This document shows positions 1 through 7,893 of a stretch of DNA of 35,825 nucleotides, piece by piece. Position 1 is the stretch's first letter, and each line of letters begins with the position of its first letter. Source of the stretch: a bacterium (GTDB lineage Bacteria; Verrucomicrobiota; Verrucomicrobiia; Limisphaerales; UBA11358); contig JAKAFL010000036.1 of assembly GCA_021817945.1 (NCBI GenBank), positions 1 through 35,825 of the forward strand. Direction: 5' to 3'. The notes below the pieces were generated by a model, which had not been told where the DNA came from, searched no databases, and saw only the letters and a program-made list of their open reading frames with translations. Both the position numbers and the translations under genes were made by a program.

Positions 1-99
1 GCTCCCCTCAAAGTGTTCCTCGCGACTGCCCCGTGCGATCTGCGGATGAACTTCAACGGCCTGTGGACTGCCGCCCAACAACACCTAACGGTGGGGTAA
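1..99 (+). pseudogene. IS66-type TnpB (Orf2) N-terminal fragment
   Basis: Frame 1 is open from the window edge to a TAA at 97-99. It reads as an IS66 Orf2/TnpB-like segment: residues LKVFLATAPCDLRMNFNGL resemble the family's early VF-x(n)-DLR-x-x-FNGL motif. It stops after about 32 residues, whereas IS66 TnpB is usually about 110-120 residues, so this is a remnant, or a protein truncated by the stop. No tnpC follows. What lies to the left is outside the window. Confidence 0.55.
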
Positions 100-181
100 A
101 CTCCGCCTTCTGAAATATTTGTATGCCATGGGTATGCATATGCCGCTCCTAACGGAGCTTAAAAATCTTTTAGCGGGGGGA

Positions 182-274
182 ACTACAAATATGTCGCACC
201 TACGGCGCTTCTGGACCTGTGCCTGCAATGTGTTGGCAAATGGCGGCTGGCATGGAGGCTCCAACCTAAAGGCC
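182..274 (+). repeat. direct repeat, copy A (about 93 bp)
   Basis: Begins ACTACAAATATGTCGCACCT and ends in AAAGGCC. It aligns along its whole length with 421-516, sharing GGCGCTTCTGGACCTGTG, TTGGC, GGCTCCAA and the final AAAGGCC with scattered substitutions. Divergence suggests an old duplication or two members of a dispersed intergenic family. Confidence 0.75.
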
Positions 275-291
275 TTGATGGTTTAACGATC

Positions 292-311
292 GCCGGGTGA
301 GGGCACCCGGC
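292..311. repeat. short hairpin, GCCGGGT/ACCCGGC
   Basis: A perfect 7-bp inverted repeat (292-298 with 305-311) with a 6-base loop lies between the two copies of the long direct repeat. It looks like a small REP-type palindrome; no U-tract follows, so a terminator role is unlikely. Confidence 0.5.
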
Positions 312-420
312 CTACAGGATTGCGCGTTCATGGCTATACGCCCGGTTGGGTCCTTGTTCGACGCATTTCAAAAGGTGTGCCGACGCCAAAGTGGTGGTCA
401 CCTAATCTTTAATCTGTGCA

Positions 421-516
421 ACTATAAATATCTCGCACCTATGGCGCTTCTGGACCTGTGGCTGTAATGCGTTGGCCATTGGCGGTTGGCATTGTGGCTC
501 CAAGCGGACAAAGGCC
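421..516 (+). repeat. direct repeat, copy B (about 96 bp)
   Basis: Second copy of the 182-274 repeat, beginning ACTATAAATATCTCGCACCT. The two copies are in the same orientation, about 145 bp apart, with the GCCGGGT hairpin between them. Confidence 0.75.
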
Positions 517-544
517 TGAATGACGATCTCGGCAGAAAATTGAG

Positions 545-571
545 ACAGGATTAACAGGATGGACAGGATGC
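545..571 (+). repeat. three tandem 9-bp units, ACAGGATnn
   Basis: ACAGGATTA, ACAGGATGG and ACAGGATGC follow one another with exact 9-bp period. Short AACAGGAT-type tandem repeats of this kind occur between genes in several bacterial phyla; no function is assigned. Confidence 0.7.
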
Positions 572-812
572 CGGAAAGGAAGATCAAGAGTTGAAAAAAA
601 GGCGCTGGAGGGCGAATTGCAAAGGGCGGGGTTGGTGGAATATCCTGGCGCATTAAAGAATGGAATTGGCAGCGGCTTTGGTTCCAGAGGAGGGGTGTTG
701 AGCTGCCAAGATGGGCGTTGAGATGGATTTCGGGATAAAGTACGCAGGACATTTTTAGAGGCACGACATTTACCGCTTTTGCCGGGGGGCGGGCTGGATT
801 AAAATCGAGTCA

Positions 813-3437
813 ATGCAACGTTTGGTCACATGGTTAGTTCTGACAGGTTTCTTGGGGTTTTTGGCGCCGTCCAGCCTTGCTGCGAGCGCCCGGCAGACAC
901 ACGCGTTTCAGGCAGCCCAGGAGGCGTTTGATGCAGGGTTGTGGAGCCGTGCGGATTCCGGTTTTTCGGCATACGTGGCCCGGTATCCCCAGGCTGCCAA
1001 TGTGGCGATGGCGCTGCTTTTGCAGGCGGAGGCTGAAATCAAATTGGGCCAGTTCACCAATGCGATCCAGTTGCTGGGTGCCAACCAGTCCAGGTCCGGG
1101 GACTTGGCGGATCAATTTCTCAATTGCATGGGGCAGGCGCAATATGCGGCAGGCGATTTTCTTTCAGCGGCGGATTCCTATTCGGCCCTGATGTTGAATT
1201 ACACCAACTCGCCGTTGCGGCTGACGGCTGCGGTGAGTGCTGCCACGGCGTGGGGGCAGTTGGGTCAATGGAGCCAGGCGCTGCTTTTCCTGGAGGCGCC
1301 GGGCGGTGTTTTTTTCAATGCGTTGCAGGAGAATCCCAATGGAGTCCTTGTTTTGCGGGGAAACCTTCTCAGAGCCCAGGCGTTGTTTGAAGTGGGCAGC
1401 TATGCGGAGGCCGTTGCGATTCTTCGCCAGCACAAGCCCGGGGAACTGCCCCAGGATCTTTCCTGGCCGTGGAGTTATTGGTCCGGGCGCAGCCAAGCCG
1501 CCATGGGCTCCTTTCCAGAGGCCCTGGCCTCAGCAAATCAAATGGTGGAGCTGGCTGGGGATGCAGGAGACCCTGACAGGCTTGCGTCAAGCCTGGAGTT
1601 CAGGGCGGAATTATATGAGAAAACCGGCCAGACGAATGCCGCACTGGGCGATTATGAGGCCAATCTGACCCATCTTGGCGTTCCGGCGGAGAACCAGCGC
1701 GAGGCGGTGGCCAAGGTCGCCCAGTTGCTGGTGCAACAGAATGATTTTGCCACCGCTGAGGACCGGCTATCCAGTTTCCTGACTGGTTTTTCCAATTCAC
1801 CCGCAGCCCCGGCGGCAATGTTTACCCTGGGCGACATTCACCTGAGGGATTATGGATATTCCTCTGGGGTGACCAACCTTGAGCTGGCCCAGCAATGTTT
1901 TGACCAGTTTCTTTCATCTTATCCTGACAGCCAGTATCGAGGCCACGCTTTCCTGGATCGCGGCTGGTGCGGTTGGCTTGGCGGCAATGCAGCGGCGGCT
2001 GCGGCGGATTTCCAGTCTGCCACCACAATTCTACCCCATTCCTTTGACCTTGCGGTGGCCCGTTTCAAACTTGGAGATGCCTTGTACGCCCTGCACGATT
2101 ACACCAATGCTCTCAAGAATTATCAGAGCGTGGTGGATGATTTTGCGGGGGATACCAAGGTGGTGAACACCCTGGATGAAGCCGCCCTGTACCAGAGCCT
2201 GAGGGTGAGCGAGGCCATGAACGATGGAACTTCAGCCAGCCGGTCGCTGGCGCGAATTCTGAAAATGTTTCCTTCAGGAGATTTGTCCGACAATGCCATT
2301 CTTCTCTATGGAGAAAATGAAGCGGCCCTGGGGCGTCCTGAATCCGCCCGCGATCTTTTTTCCAGGTTTTTGACCCAGTTTCCACACTCCGAGCTTTTGC
2401 CCCAGGCGGAACTGGCGGTTGCCCGCACGTACGAACAACAGTCCGATTGGAATTCCGCACTTCAGAGATATGAACAATGGCTCAAGGCCTTCCCGGACAA
2501 TGAACTGACACCCACGGCTTTGTATGCCTGCGCGCGGGCGTATTATCAAAACGGGGACGACACCAACGCACTGCGGCAATTCGACCAGTTCATGCTTGAT
2601 TTCCCCACCAACTCGTTGGCTCCGCAAGCCCAATGGTGGGTGGCGGATTATTTTTACCGTCAAGGCAATTACGCGGGGGCGGAAACCAATTATGAGAATA
2701 TTTTTCAAAATTCGGCCTGGCGCAATTCTGCGCTGATCTATCCAGCCCAGTTCATGGCGGGTCGAGCCGCGATGGCGAGGAACGGGTATCCCGACGCCAC
2801 GCGTTACCTGGGTTCACTGATCAGCGATACCAACTGTCCCCCTGACCTGGGAATCACCGCACGGTTCGCCTGTGCCGCCGCCTGGATGCAGATTCCCTCT
2901 CCAGACACCAACAATCCAGGGGCCAATTATGGCACAGCCCTCAGTTTGCTGGGCCAGGTGATTCAAATCAATGCCACCAACAGTGATGCTGCCAGGGCCT
3001 GGGGCGAAATTGGTGATTGTAACCTGCAAATGAACAATCTCCCCGCTGCGGAATCCGCCTACGAACAGGTTTTTGATTCCAACGCACCCGCCGCCCTGTC
3101 CGCAGCAGTTCCCACGCGCTGTGCCGCCATGGTGGCCTCAGGACTGGTTTTTGAGAAACGTGCGGATTCCGCCTCGGGGGTCGAAAAGACAAACCTTTTG
3201 CAGTCTGCATTGAACCGCTATTTGGATGTGTTTGACACGAACGTGGGAAAAAACCTGTTTGAAGGTGAGCAAGCGGACCCCTTTTGGGTAAAAAAAGCCG
3301 GTTTGCAGGCACTTCCCCTGATCCAATTGCTTCATCAGGGAAATGCGGACGATTTTCTCAACCAACTTGAGAAGCTGCTCCCGGCCCTGAAGCCATCCCT
3401 GGAGCATTTACGGTCGAACCTCAATCACCAGACCTGA
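813..3437 (+). CDS. secreted tetratricopeptide-repeat protein
   Basis: An 874-residue protein that starts with a signal peptide (hydrophobic LVLTGFLGFLAPSSLA, likely cut after about residue 24). The rest is almost entirely TPR-like helical hairpins with the recurring A-x-x-x-Y/F pattern, for example around FDAGLWSRADSGFSAYVARY, YQNGDDTNALRQFDQF and YRQGNYAGAETNYENI. TPR proteins of this kind work as periplasmic or outer-membrane scaffolds, like the YbgF/BamD group, but no partner can be named here. No enzymatic domain is visible. The start lacks a strong Shine-Dalgarno sequence and is chosen from the signal peptide. The Fe-S carrier gene follows within about 60 bases and could be co-transcribed. 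Confidence 0.85.
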   Translation: MQRLVTWLVLTGFLGFLAPSSLAASARQTHAFQAAQEAFDAGLWSRADSGFSAYVARYPQAANVAMALLLQAEAEIKLGQFTNAIQLLGANQSRSGDLADQFLNCMGQAQYAAGDFLSAADSYSALMLNYTNSPLRLTAAVSAATAWGQLGQWSQALLFLEAPGGVFFNALQENPNGVLVLRGNLLRAQALFEVGSYAEAVAILRQHKPGELPQDLSWPWSYWSGRSQAAMGSFPEALASANQMVELAGDAGDPDRLASSLEFRAELYEKTGQTNAALGDYEANLTHLGVPAENQREAVAKVAQLLVQQNDFATAEDRLSSFLTGFSNSPAAPAAMFTLGDIHLRDYGYSSGVTNLELAQQCFDQFLSSYPDSQYRGHAFLDRGWCGWLGGNAAAAAADFQSATTILPHSFDLAVARFKLGDALYALHDYTNALKNYQSVVDDFAGDTKVVNTLDEAALYQSLRVSEAMNDGTSASRSLARILKMFPSGDLSDNAILLYGENEAALGRPESARDLFSRFLTQFPHSELLPQAELAVARTYEQQSDWNSALQRYEQWLKAFPDNELTPTALYACARAYYQNGDDTNALRQFDQFMLDFPTNSLAPQAQWWVADYFYRQGNYAGAETNYENIFQNSAWRNSALIYPAQFMAGRAAMARNGYPDATRYLGSLISDTNCPPDLGITARFACAAAWMQIPSPDTNNPGANYGTALSLLGQVIQINATNSDAARAWGEIGDCNLQMNNLPAAESAYEQVFDSNAPAALSAAVPTRCAAMVASGLVFEKRADSASGVEKTNLLQSALNRYLDVFDTNVGKNLFEGEQADPFWVKKAGLQALPLIQLLHQGNADDFLNQLEKLLPALKPSLEHLRSNLNHQT

Positions 3438-3497
3438 CCTGGCGCGTTCGGGCCTTATTTGACAGAAACTCGCTTCAGGACTAAGCTCTTAAAGTAT

Positions 3498-3836
3498 ATG
3501 ACGGATTCTGATACCGTGGTTTCGCTTACTCCCTCGGCAGTTCGGGAGATTCAGTCCCTGCTCGCCCTCCCGGATAACCAGGGTAAATTCATGCGGTATT
3601 ACGTCGAAAAGGGCGGATGTTCAGGAATGCAGTATGGCATGGTGTTTGACGAGATTCGGGACGGGGATTTGGTTTCAGAACAATCAGGCGTCAAGGTCCT
3701 TGTGGATTCAGTCAGTGTGGAATACCTCCGCGGCATGGTGGTGGATTTCAACGATTCAATGACGGGCGGCGGTTTTAAAATCTCCAATCCCAACGCCCGG
3801 GAGAGCTGCGGTTGCGGGAAGTCCTTTGCCGCCTGA
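3498..3836 (+). CDS. A-type iron-sulfur cluster carrier (IscA/SufA/ErpA family)
   Basis: A 112-residue HesB/IscA-type protein that receives and passes on Fe-S clusters in the cytoplasm. The three conserved cysteines are present: C41 in the GGCSGMQY motif and C104 and C106 in the C-terminal SCGCG motif. The length matches the family's 105-120 residues from the ATG at 3498; the frame is also open from a TTG at 3459, which would add 13 residues with no family counterpart. Whether it is IscA, SufA or ErpA cannot be told, since no isc or suf genes are nearby. It ends convergently with the phosphodiesterase gene. Confidence 0.9.
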   Translation: MTDSDTVVSLTPSAVREIQSLLALPDNQGKFMRYYVEKGGCSGMQYGMVFDEIRDGDLVSEQSGVKVLVDSVSVEYLRGMVVDFNDSMTGGGFKISNPNARESCGCGKSFAA

Positions 3837-3866
3837 CGAAACCGGGGTCGTGTTGGGGCGACTTGT

Positions 3867-3890
3867 CATGCCCCAATCCACCGGGCGCAA
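3867..3890 (+). repeat. partial copy of dispersed repeat R2
   Basis: GCCCCAATCCACCGGGCGCAA matches, with one change, the 3' half of the R2 repeat seen in full at 12938-12993 and 31380-31435. It sits in the 121-bp gap between two convergent genes. The 5' half (the AAACGAAATTC part) is missing. Confidence 0.6.
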
Positions 3891-3957
3891 CTTCCATGAG
3901 TTTCCTAACCGGCCAAGGTCCACGACAGGAGTGGGCATGGACGATCTTGGTCTGGTT

Positions 3958-4419
3958 TTATAATTTGAGGAAACGCAGAAGGGGCCCCGTCTCATCCCAT
4001 TCCAGCAAGGCAACGGTTCGGTCATCGCCGCGCCCGGGTTTTCCCGAGAAACCTGGGTTTAAATAATGAATGCCATTCACAGGTTTCCAAAAAGCCTGGT
4101 GGGTATGGCCAAAGACGACAAGGTCAGGGTGATCTTTTTTGATTCTGGCCGACAGGCGGTCATCGGGGTGATTGGGGTTGACGATGTGGTGCAGGAGGAT
4201 TTTTTTACCATTTAAAACCACGACCTCGGTTTCCTTGAAATCGAGGTCCGGGTCATTGTTGCCTGCCACAGCGGTGACGGGGGCGAGCGATTCCAATTCC
4301 AGAATGATGGACGCGTAGCCGATATCCCCGGCGTGGAGAATATGATCCACCCCCTTGAAGAGAGTCGCTATTTTTGGGTCCAAATAACCATGGGTATCCG
4401 AGATCACGCCCACTTTCAC
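3958..4419 (-). CDS. YfcE/MJ0936-family phosphodiesterase
   Basis: A 153-residue calcineurin-like metallophosphoesterase of the small YfcE type, which hydrolyses phosphodiesters using two bound metal ions. All family motifs are present in order: SDTHG near the N-terminus, GDIG, GNND, LLHH and GHTH, then a short C-terminal strand. The natural substrate of this group is not settled. The start is a GTG that overlaps the upstream gene's TGA by 4 bases (GTGA), so translation is probably coupled to the membrane protein before it. Confidence 0.9.
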   Translation of the reverse strand: MKVGVISDTHGYLDPKIATLFKGVDHILHAGDIGYASIILELESLAPVTAVAGNNDPDLDFKETEVVVLNGKKILLHHIVNPNHPDDRLSARIKKDHPDLVVFGHTHQAFWKPVNGIHYLNPGFSGKPGRGDDRTVALLEWDETGPLLRFLKL

Positions 4420-5036
4420 GTCTCGGCCTCCTGGGGTTGGACTTCGCCTTCCCCCTCGGCTACTTCGCGGGATCCAGCGGTTTTATCCGCCGGAGATTCC
4501 TCAGTGAACACCGCTGCCATGGAGAACAGGGCGGTGAAGAAAGCGGAGCTGAAGAGGGTGTTGCGGAGAAACTCCCAACTGGAGGGCTGGATATTTGTGT
4601 GGCCGAGGGTGAGGGCCTGAAAAAGACCCAAGATGGTTTTGGCGTAGTAGGAGTCCTGCCACCAGGTCACCGTTGAGGTGATGAGATAGAAAAGGACCGC
4701 GCCCAGGACGCCGCCGAGGGTGGTTTTAATAATGCCCATGCCGGGGTGGAACCATCTGGCCAGGAGAATGATGGCGGCGTAAGCCAGGTAATTCCAAATC
4801 AGGGACGGGTCGAGGAGGGGCATGTGGTAGTGCGCGTTCAAGGCCAAATCCGTGAGCAATAAGGTGCCCAAGGGCAGCCACCAACGCATGGGACCATGGC
4901 AATAGACACCAGAGCAAAACAAAAATGCATAGACCACGCTGAAATCCATGGGCATCAATCCCGGAATCCGGGAGACGGCCAGGACTGCAACCAAAACGAT
5001 TGGAAGCACAAATTTACCTTTCATCAGTCGCATCAT
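4416..5036 (-). CDS. DUF6580-like integral membrane protein
   Basis: A 206-residue membrane protein with about five hydrophobic helices. It looks like DUF6580 (an ECF-transporter S-component-like group): an N-terminal helix, then PMDFSVVYAFLFCSGVYC, a PLGTLLLTDLALNAHYHM segment with polar residues inside the membrane region, and two further helices around TLGGVLGAVLFYLITS and SAFFTALFSMAAVF. The final 30 residues are acidic and probably disordered. Such proteins may take up a small molecule, but no substrate or energising module is seen nearby. It is the first gene of a two-gene unit with the YfcE-like enzyme. Confidence 0.65.
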   Translation of the reverse strand: MMRLMKGKFVLPIVLVAVLAVSRIPGLMPMDFSVVYAFLFCSGVYCHGPMRWWLPLGTLLLTDLALNAHYHMPLLDPSLIWNYLAYAAIILLARWFHPGMGIIKTTLGGVLGAVLFYLITSTVTWWQDSYYAKTILGLFQALTLGHTNIQPSSWEFLRNTLFSSAFFTALFSMAAVFTEESPADKTAGSREVAEGEGEVQPQEAET

Positions 5037-5086
5037 AAACGGATTGGCGGATTTTTCAATTCTGGATGTGAACCAGTCTATTTACA

Positions 5087-5614
5087 GGGCGCGTCTCAGT
5101 TTTTGAGAGAGTCCCCCTCAGCCTCCGCGTTTGAATTTTTATAAGCCTTCACAAACCAACTGCTCCGCTTTCCCTCTCCATCAATCTCCATGGGTGGCGG
5201 GGACCGAGGAGGAGTGGCGCCGAGCTTTCGGGAAGTGAAATGGTTTATTTATCGCGCTGGCTGTTTGCGAGTTCCCCTCTCCTTAATCCTCTCCCCGCGC
5301 TCCGCTGGCGGGGCAAGGAAACCAGAGGCGCAGGGCTGTTGCGTGCGCTTGAAATGGCGATTACCTTCGACCTTCGAAATGGTTTAAAAACCTATTGAAT
5401 CCACCGCCTCTTTCTCCCTCTCCATCAATCCCATTGATGGGGAGGGCCGGGGAGGGGTGGCACATACAAGGCATCCAACCCATGCAGAATTGCGGGGGAA
5501 TATCGACCCTCCGTTGGGCATGCCCATGCTCCACATGGTCAAACACAAACCCAAAACCGCCCCTTCGCTCGCCTTCCACCCAAATTTCACCAGCCTAAAA
5601 ACTGAGATGCGCCC
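5087..5614. mobile_element. chimeric MITE (family R1), two copies fused
   Basis: Starts with the terminal repeat GGGCGCGTCTCAGTTTTT (5087-5104) and ends with its reverse complement AAAAACTGAGATGCGCCC (5597-5614), one mismatch in 18. Inside are two copies of the family's CCCTCTCCATCAATC module (about 5168 and 5412). The first has the whole middle part (to about 5385), which aligns with the intact element at 15895-16251; the second has the right end. No target duplication flanks it (CTATTTACA versus AAGCCACAC), as expected if two neighbouring elements recombined. No transposase is encoded. The right end lies 12 bases from the GH74 stop codon. Confidence 0.75.
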
Positions 5615-5626
5615 AAGCCACACCCC

Positions 5627-7876
5627 TCAGCGCTTTTTGACTGGCGCCATGGAATAAGAAATGAGTGATGGGTGTTCGAAGCGGAGTGAATTGCCGCATG
5701 GGTCTCCAATAATAATGCCTCTTCCTGAAGTGGCGAGATAAACCCGGCCTGAAACGCGCGGATCGCCGGTCAGGGAAGTGATCCAGCCAAACTGATGGTC
5801 TGCATCGTTGATCTGGATCCAAGACAGCCCGTTGTCATCGGACCTGAAAAGACCCTGGTGTGAGTCAATGACACCAAACAAAAACAAAGCCGGCGGATTG
5901 TCCCGGTATGCCGCCCTGCCTGCGCCGAAGGCAAACACGCTTTCAACGGATTGGATTTTTTGAAAATGACATCCTCCATCAATCCCGTGCCAGAGGCCGA
6001 AAGTATTGTCGGCAAGCCACAATTCTCCCGCATTTGCCGCTGAAGCATACAGTTTGGGGAATGACCATTTGCCCCATTGCCGCCAGGCTGGAGATGAGGG
6101 AAATGGAAACTTGAAGGCGGTGGATGAGAAAGAGCGGGCGGAATTGGTGCTGGAGAATATGGATGGAGCAACGGGATCAAAGGCGTAAAACCGGCGGGGA
6201 TCAACTGAATCCGCCACCACTGGAATTCCGGCTGGCAATCCGAGGCATGCGTGCCAGGTTTGGCCCTCGTCCGAAGACCATTCTGGAGAGAAGCCATTCT
6301 TGGTGAGCACAAGGGTTCTGCCATCGGCGGAAATGGCGGCGGTTCCGCCTGGAATGTCGGGTGCAGGCTCGCCGGGCAGGGAATGCCAGTGCGAACCGCC
6401 GTCCTGGGACATTGCCACGTGGGGGCCTTGCATTCGCAGTGTTCCGGTGCGGATCATCCGCTCCGGATTGCGGCTGGCAAAGGCAATGCTTTCCGTATTG
6501 ATGAAGCGTGGGCCGGAAAAACTCCCCTGGGATGGGGACTGGTCCAGGTGTTCATGCAGGAAACCGTCAATATCACCCACGCCGCTCAAAAGATGGGCGC
6601 CAGCCGGTGGGCTTGCGAGGGTTAGAGGTACTGTTTCCTCCAAGCCCGCATCCCAAAAATTCCACGAGGTTGGCCGACCAAGATCGGCAGATCTAATATT
6701 GGGACAGCACCAGACCCCGTATCCGGTGGTAAACCACACTCGATCCGAATCCAGAGGGCTGAAAGCCAGACTGCCAATCCAATGCGGTTTGAGGGCTTTG
6801 ACATACGGAAAGGCTTTATCATTCCAAGTGGCATTGGAAAAGAGAGGGGTCCATGTCCCGCCAGAATTGGTGCTGCGGAAGATTTCATCATGCGGCTCCC
6901 AACGGCAAAAGGTGGAGGCCAGAAGATGGCGCGGATTTTGCGGGTCCACGACCACGGCTCCATATCCAAAACCACCGGGGGAGGAGGCGGGAGGAAGAGG
7001 GGTCACATTCGTCCATGCGTGGGAGGTTTCATCATATTTCCACACCGCCCCATCGGTCATCCTGTTTGGCCCGGGTTCGTTTCCGTAGCTCAGGTAAAGA
7101 TGCCCGTCGGAAGAAGGGGAAACATGGTTGGGCCGCAATCCCACCGGCTGGCCCGGCACCGGCTCCCAGTGTTGTCCACCGTCCCGGCTGCAGAATAGAT
7201 TGGTGGATTCGGTTGAAATGGCTGCGTAGAGAATCCCGTGGGAAAACAGAACACTGACAATGCCGACCGGGTTTGGTGTCCGCTGCTTGCGCCAAAAGCC
7301 TGACGTTACGCGTGCGGGGATTGGGACGGGGAATTTCGGCACTGGCTGCCAGGAGGCTCCGCAATCATGGCTTTCCCAAAGGCCATCGTTGCGTGATCCA
7401 AAAAACAACAAGTTTGAGTCATAGGGACAAACCGCGAGCCGTTCCCCGTTGAATCTTCCCATTTCATTGCCACCCATCTTGAAGGGCACCTCCGTTTTGA
7501 CCCATGTGGAACCCTGGTCTTCCGATCGGAAAATAGCCGAGCGCGTGGACTCATAGATGCCAGCGGCCAAATAAACCCGATTGGAATGGCATGGGTCCAT
7601 CGCCAGACTTTCGATACCGGTGAAATCTTCAGATGCGAAAGAATCGGTGATGGGAATCCAGCGTTTGGCAGATTCATCCCATCGGTAAGCCCCTCCCACA
7701 TCGGTTCGAGCATAGATGAGGTCCCTGGAAGCCGGGCTGGTGATCAAACCTGTTACAAAGCCGCCCCCGCCAATGACCGCATTGCGCCATGAATAAGATT
7801 GTTGGGGAGGGGCGTCTGCGGCCCTGAGGCCAATGCAAGCCAACCCAAAGAGGGTGATGATGGCCAGGGTTTTCAT
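5627..7876 (-). CDS. GH74 endo-xyloglucanase (secreted beta-propeller glycosidase)
   Basis: A 749-residue secreted glycosidase of family GH74, which cuts the glucan backbone of xyloglucan. A signal peptide (MKTLAIITLFGLACIGLRAA) fixes the start at 7876; the frame is open further upstream but that part lies inside the GH31 gene. The hallmark N-terminal sequence IGGGGFVTGL followed by ARTDVGGAYRWDE is present; D59 in it matches the first catalytic Asp of GH74. Asp-box repeats of the two seven-bladed propellers recur (SEDQGSTW, SRDGGQHW, STNSGGTW, SQDGGSHW, SSDEGQTW, SDDNGLSW). SGVGDIDGF matches another conserved GH74 segment. It starts 17 bases after the GH31 gene, so the two form one unit. There is no cellulose-binding domain or dockerin. 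Confidence 0.9.
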   Translation of the reverse strand: MKTLAIITLFGLACIGLRAADAPPQQSYSWRNAVIGGGGFVTGLITSPASRDLIYARTDVGGAYRWDESAKRWIPITDSFASEDFTGIESLAMDPCHSNRVYLAAGIYESTRSAIFRSEDQGSTWVKTEVPFKMGGNEMGRFNGERLAVCPYDSNLLFFGSRNDGLWESHDCGASWQPVPKFPVPIPARVTSGFWRKQRTPNPVGIVSVLFSHGILYAAISTESTNLFCSRDGGQHWEPVPGQPVGLRPNHVSPSSDGHLYLSYGNEPGPNRMTDGAVWKYDETSHAWTNVTPLPPASSPGGFGYGAVVVDPQNPRHLLASTFCRWEPHDEIFRSTNSGGTWTPLFSNATWNDKAFPYVKALKPHWIGSLAFSPLDSDRVWFTTGYGVWCCPNIRSADLGRPTSWNFWDAGLEETVPLTLASPPAGAHLLSGVGDIDGFLHEHLDQSPSQGSFSGPRFINTESIAFASRNPERMIRTGTLRMQGPHVAMSQDGGSHWHSLPGEPAPDIPGGTAAISADGRTLVLTKNGFSPEWSSDEGQTWHACLGLPAGIPVVADSVDPRRFYAFDPVAPSIFSSTNSARSFSSTAFKFPFPSSPAWRQWGKWSFPKLYASAANAGELWLADNTFGLWHGIDGGCHFQKIQSVESVFAFGAGRAAYRDNPPALFLFGVIDSHQGLFRSDDNGLSWIQINDADHQFGWITSLTGDPRVSGRVYLATSGRGIIIGDPCGNSLRFEHPSLISYSMAPVKKR

Positions 7877-7893
7877 GGATGCCTGTTGCGGGC

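Larger units (their letters stand above)
100..812. other. gene-free stretch rich in degenerate repeats
   Basis: I see no credible gene here. The stretch holds three copies of a TATGYCGCWCCTA-type core ending GCGCTT or GGAGCTT (139-160, 190-210, 429-449), a hairpin at 292-311, a long direct repeat pair and a 9-bp triplet repeat. A 120-codon minus-strand frame (402-764) runs through the repeat and lacks any recognisable domain. The first copy at 145-158 (GCTCC/GGAGC stem followed by an A/T-rich tract) could act as a weak terminator. Confidence 0.6.

Noticed and set aside
545..571. Tandem 9-bp units as a CRISPR or iteron array
   Set aside because: Only three units, no spacers, and no cas or replication-initiation gene nearby.
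402..764. 120-codon minus-strand open frame in the left non-coding region
   Set aside because: It crosses the diverged direct repeat and the 9-bp triplet repeat, has no recognisable domain, and reads as translated repeat sequence.
6300..7088. 262-codon plus-strand frame inside the GH74 gene
   Set aside because: It is antisense to a well-supported GH74 gene and its protein shows no family features; GC-rich genes often give such shadows.
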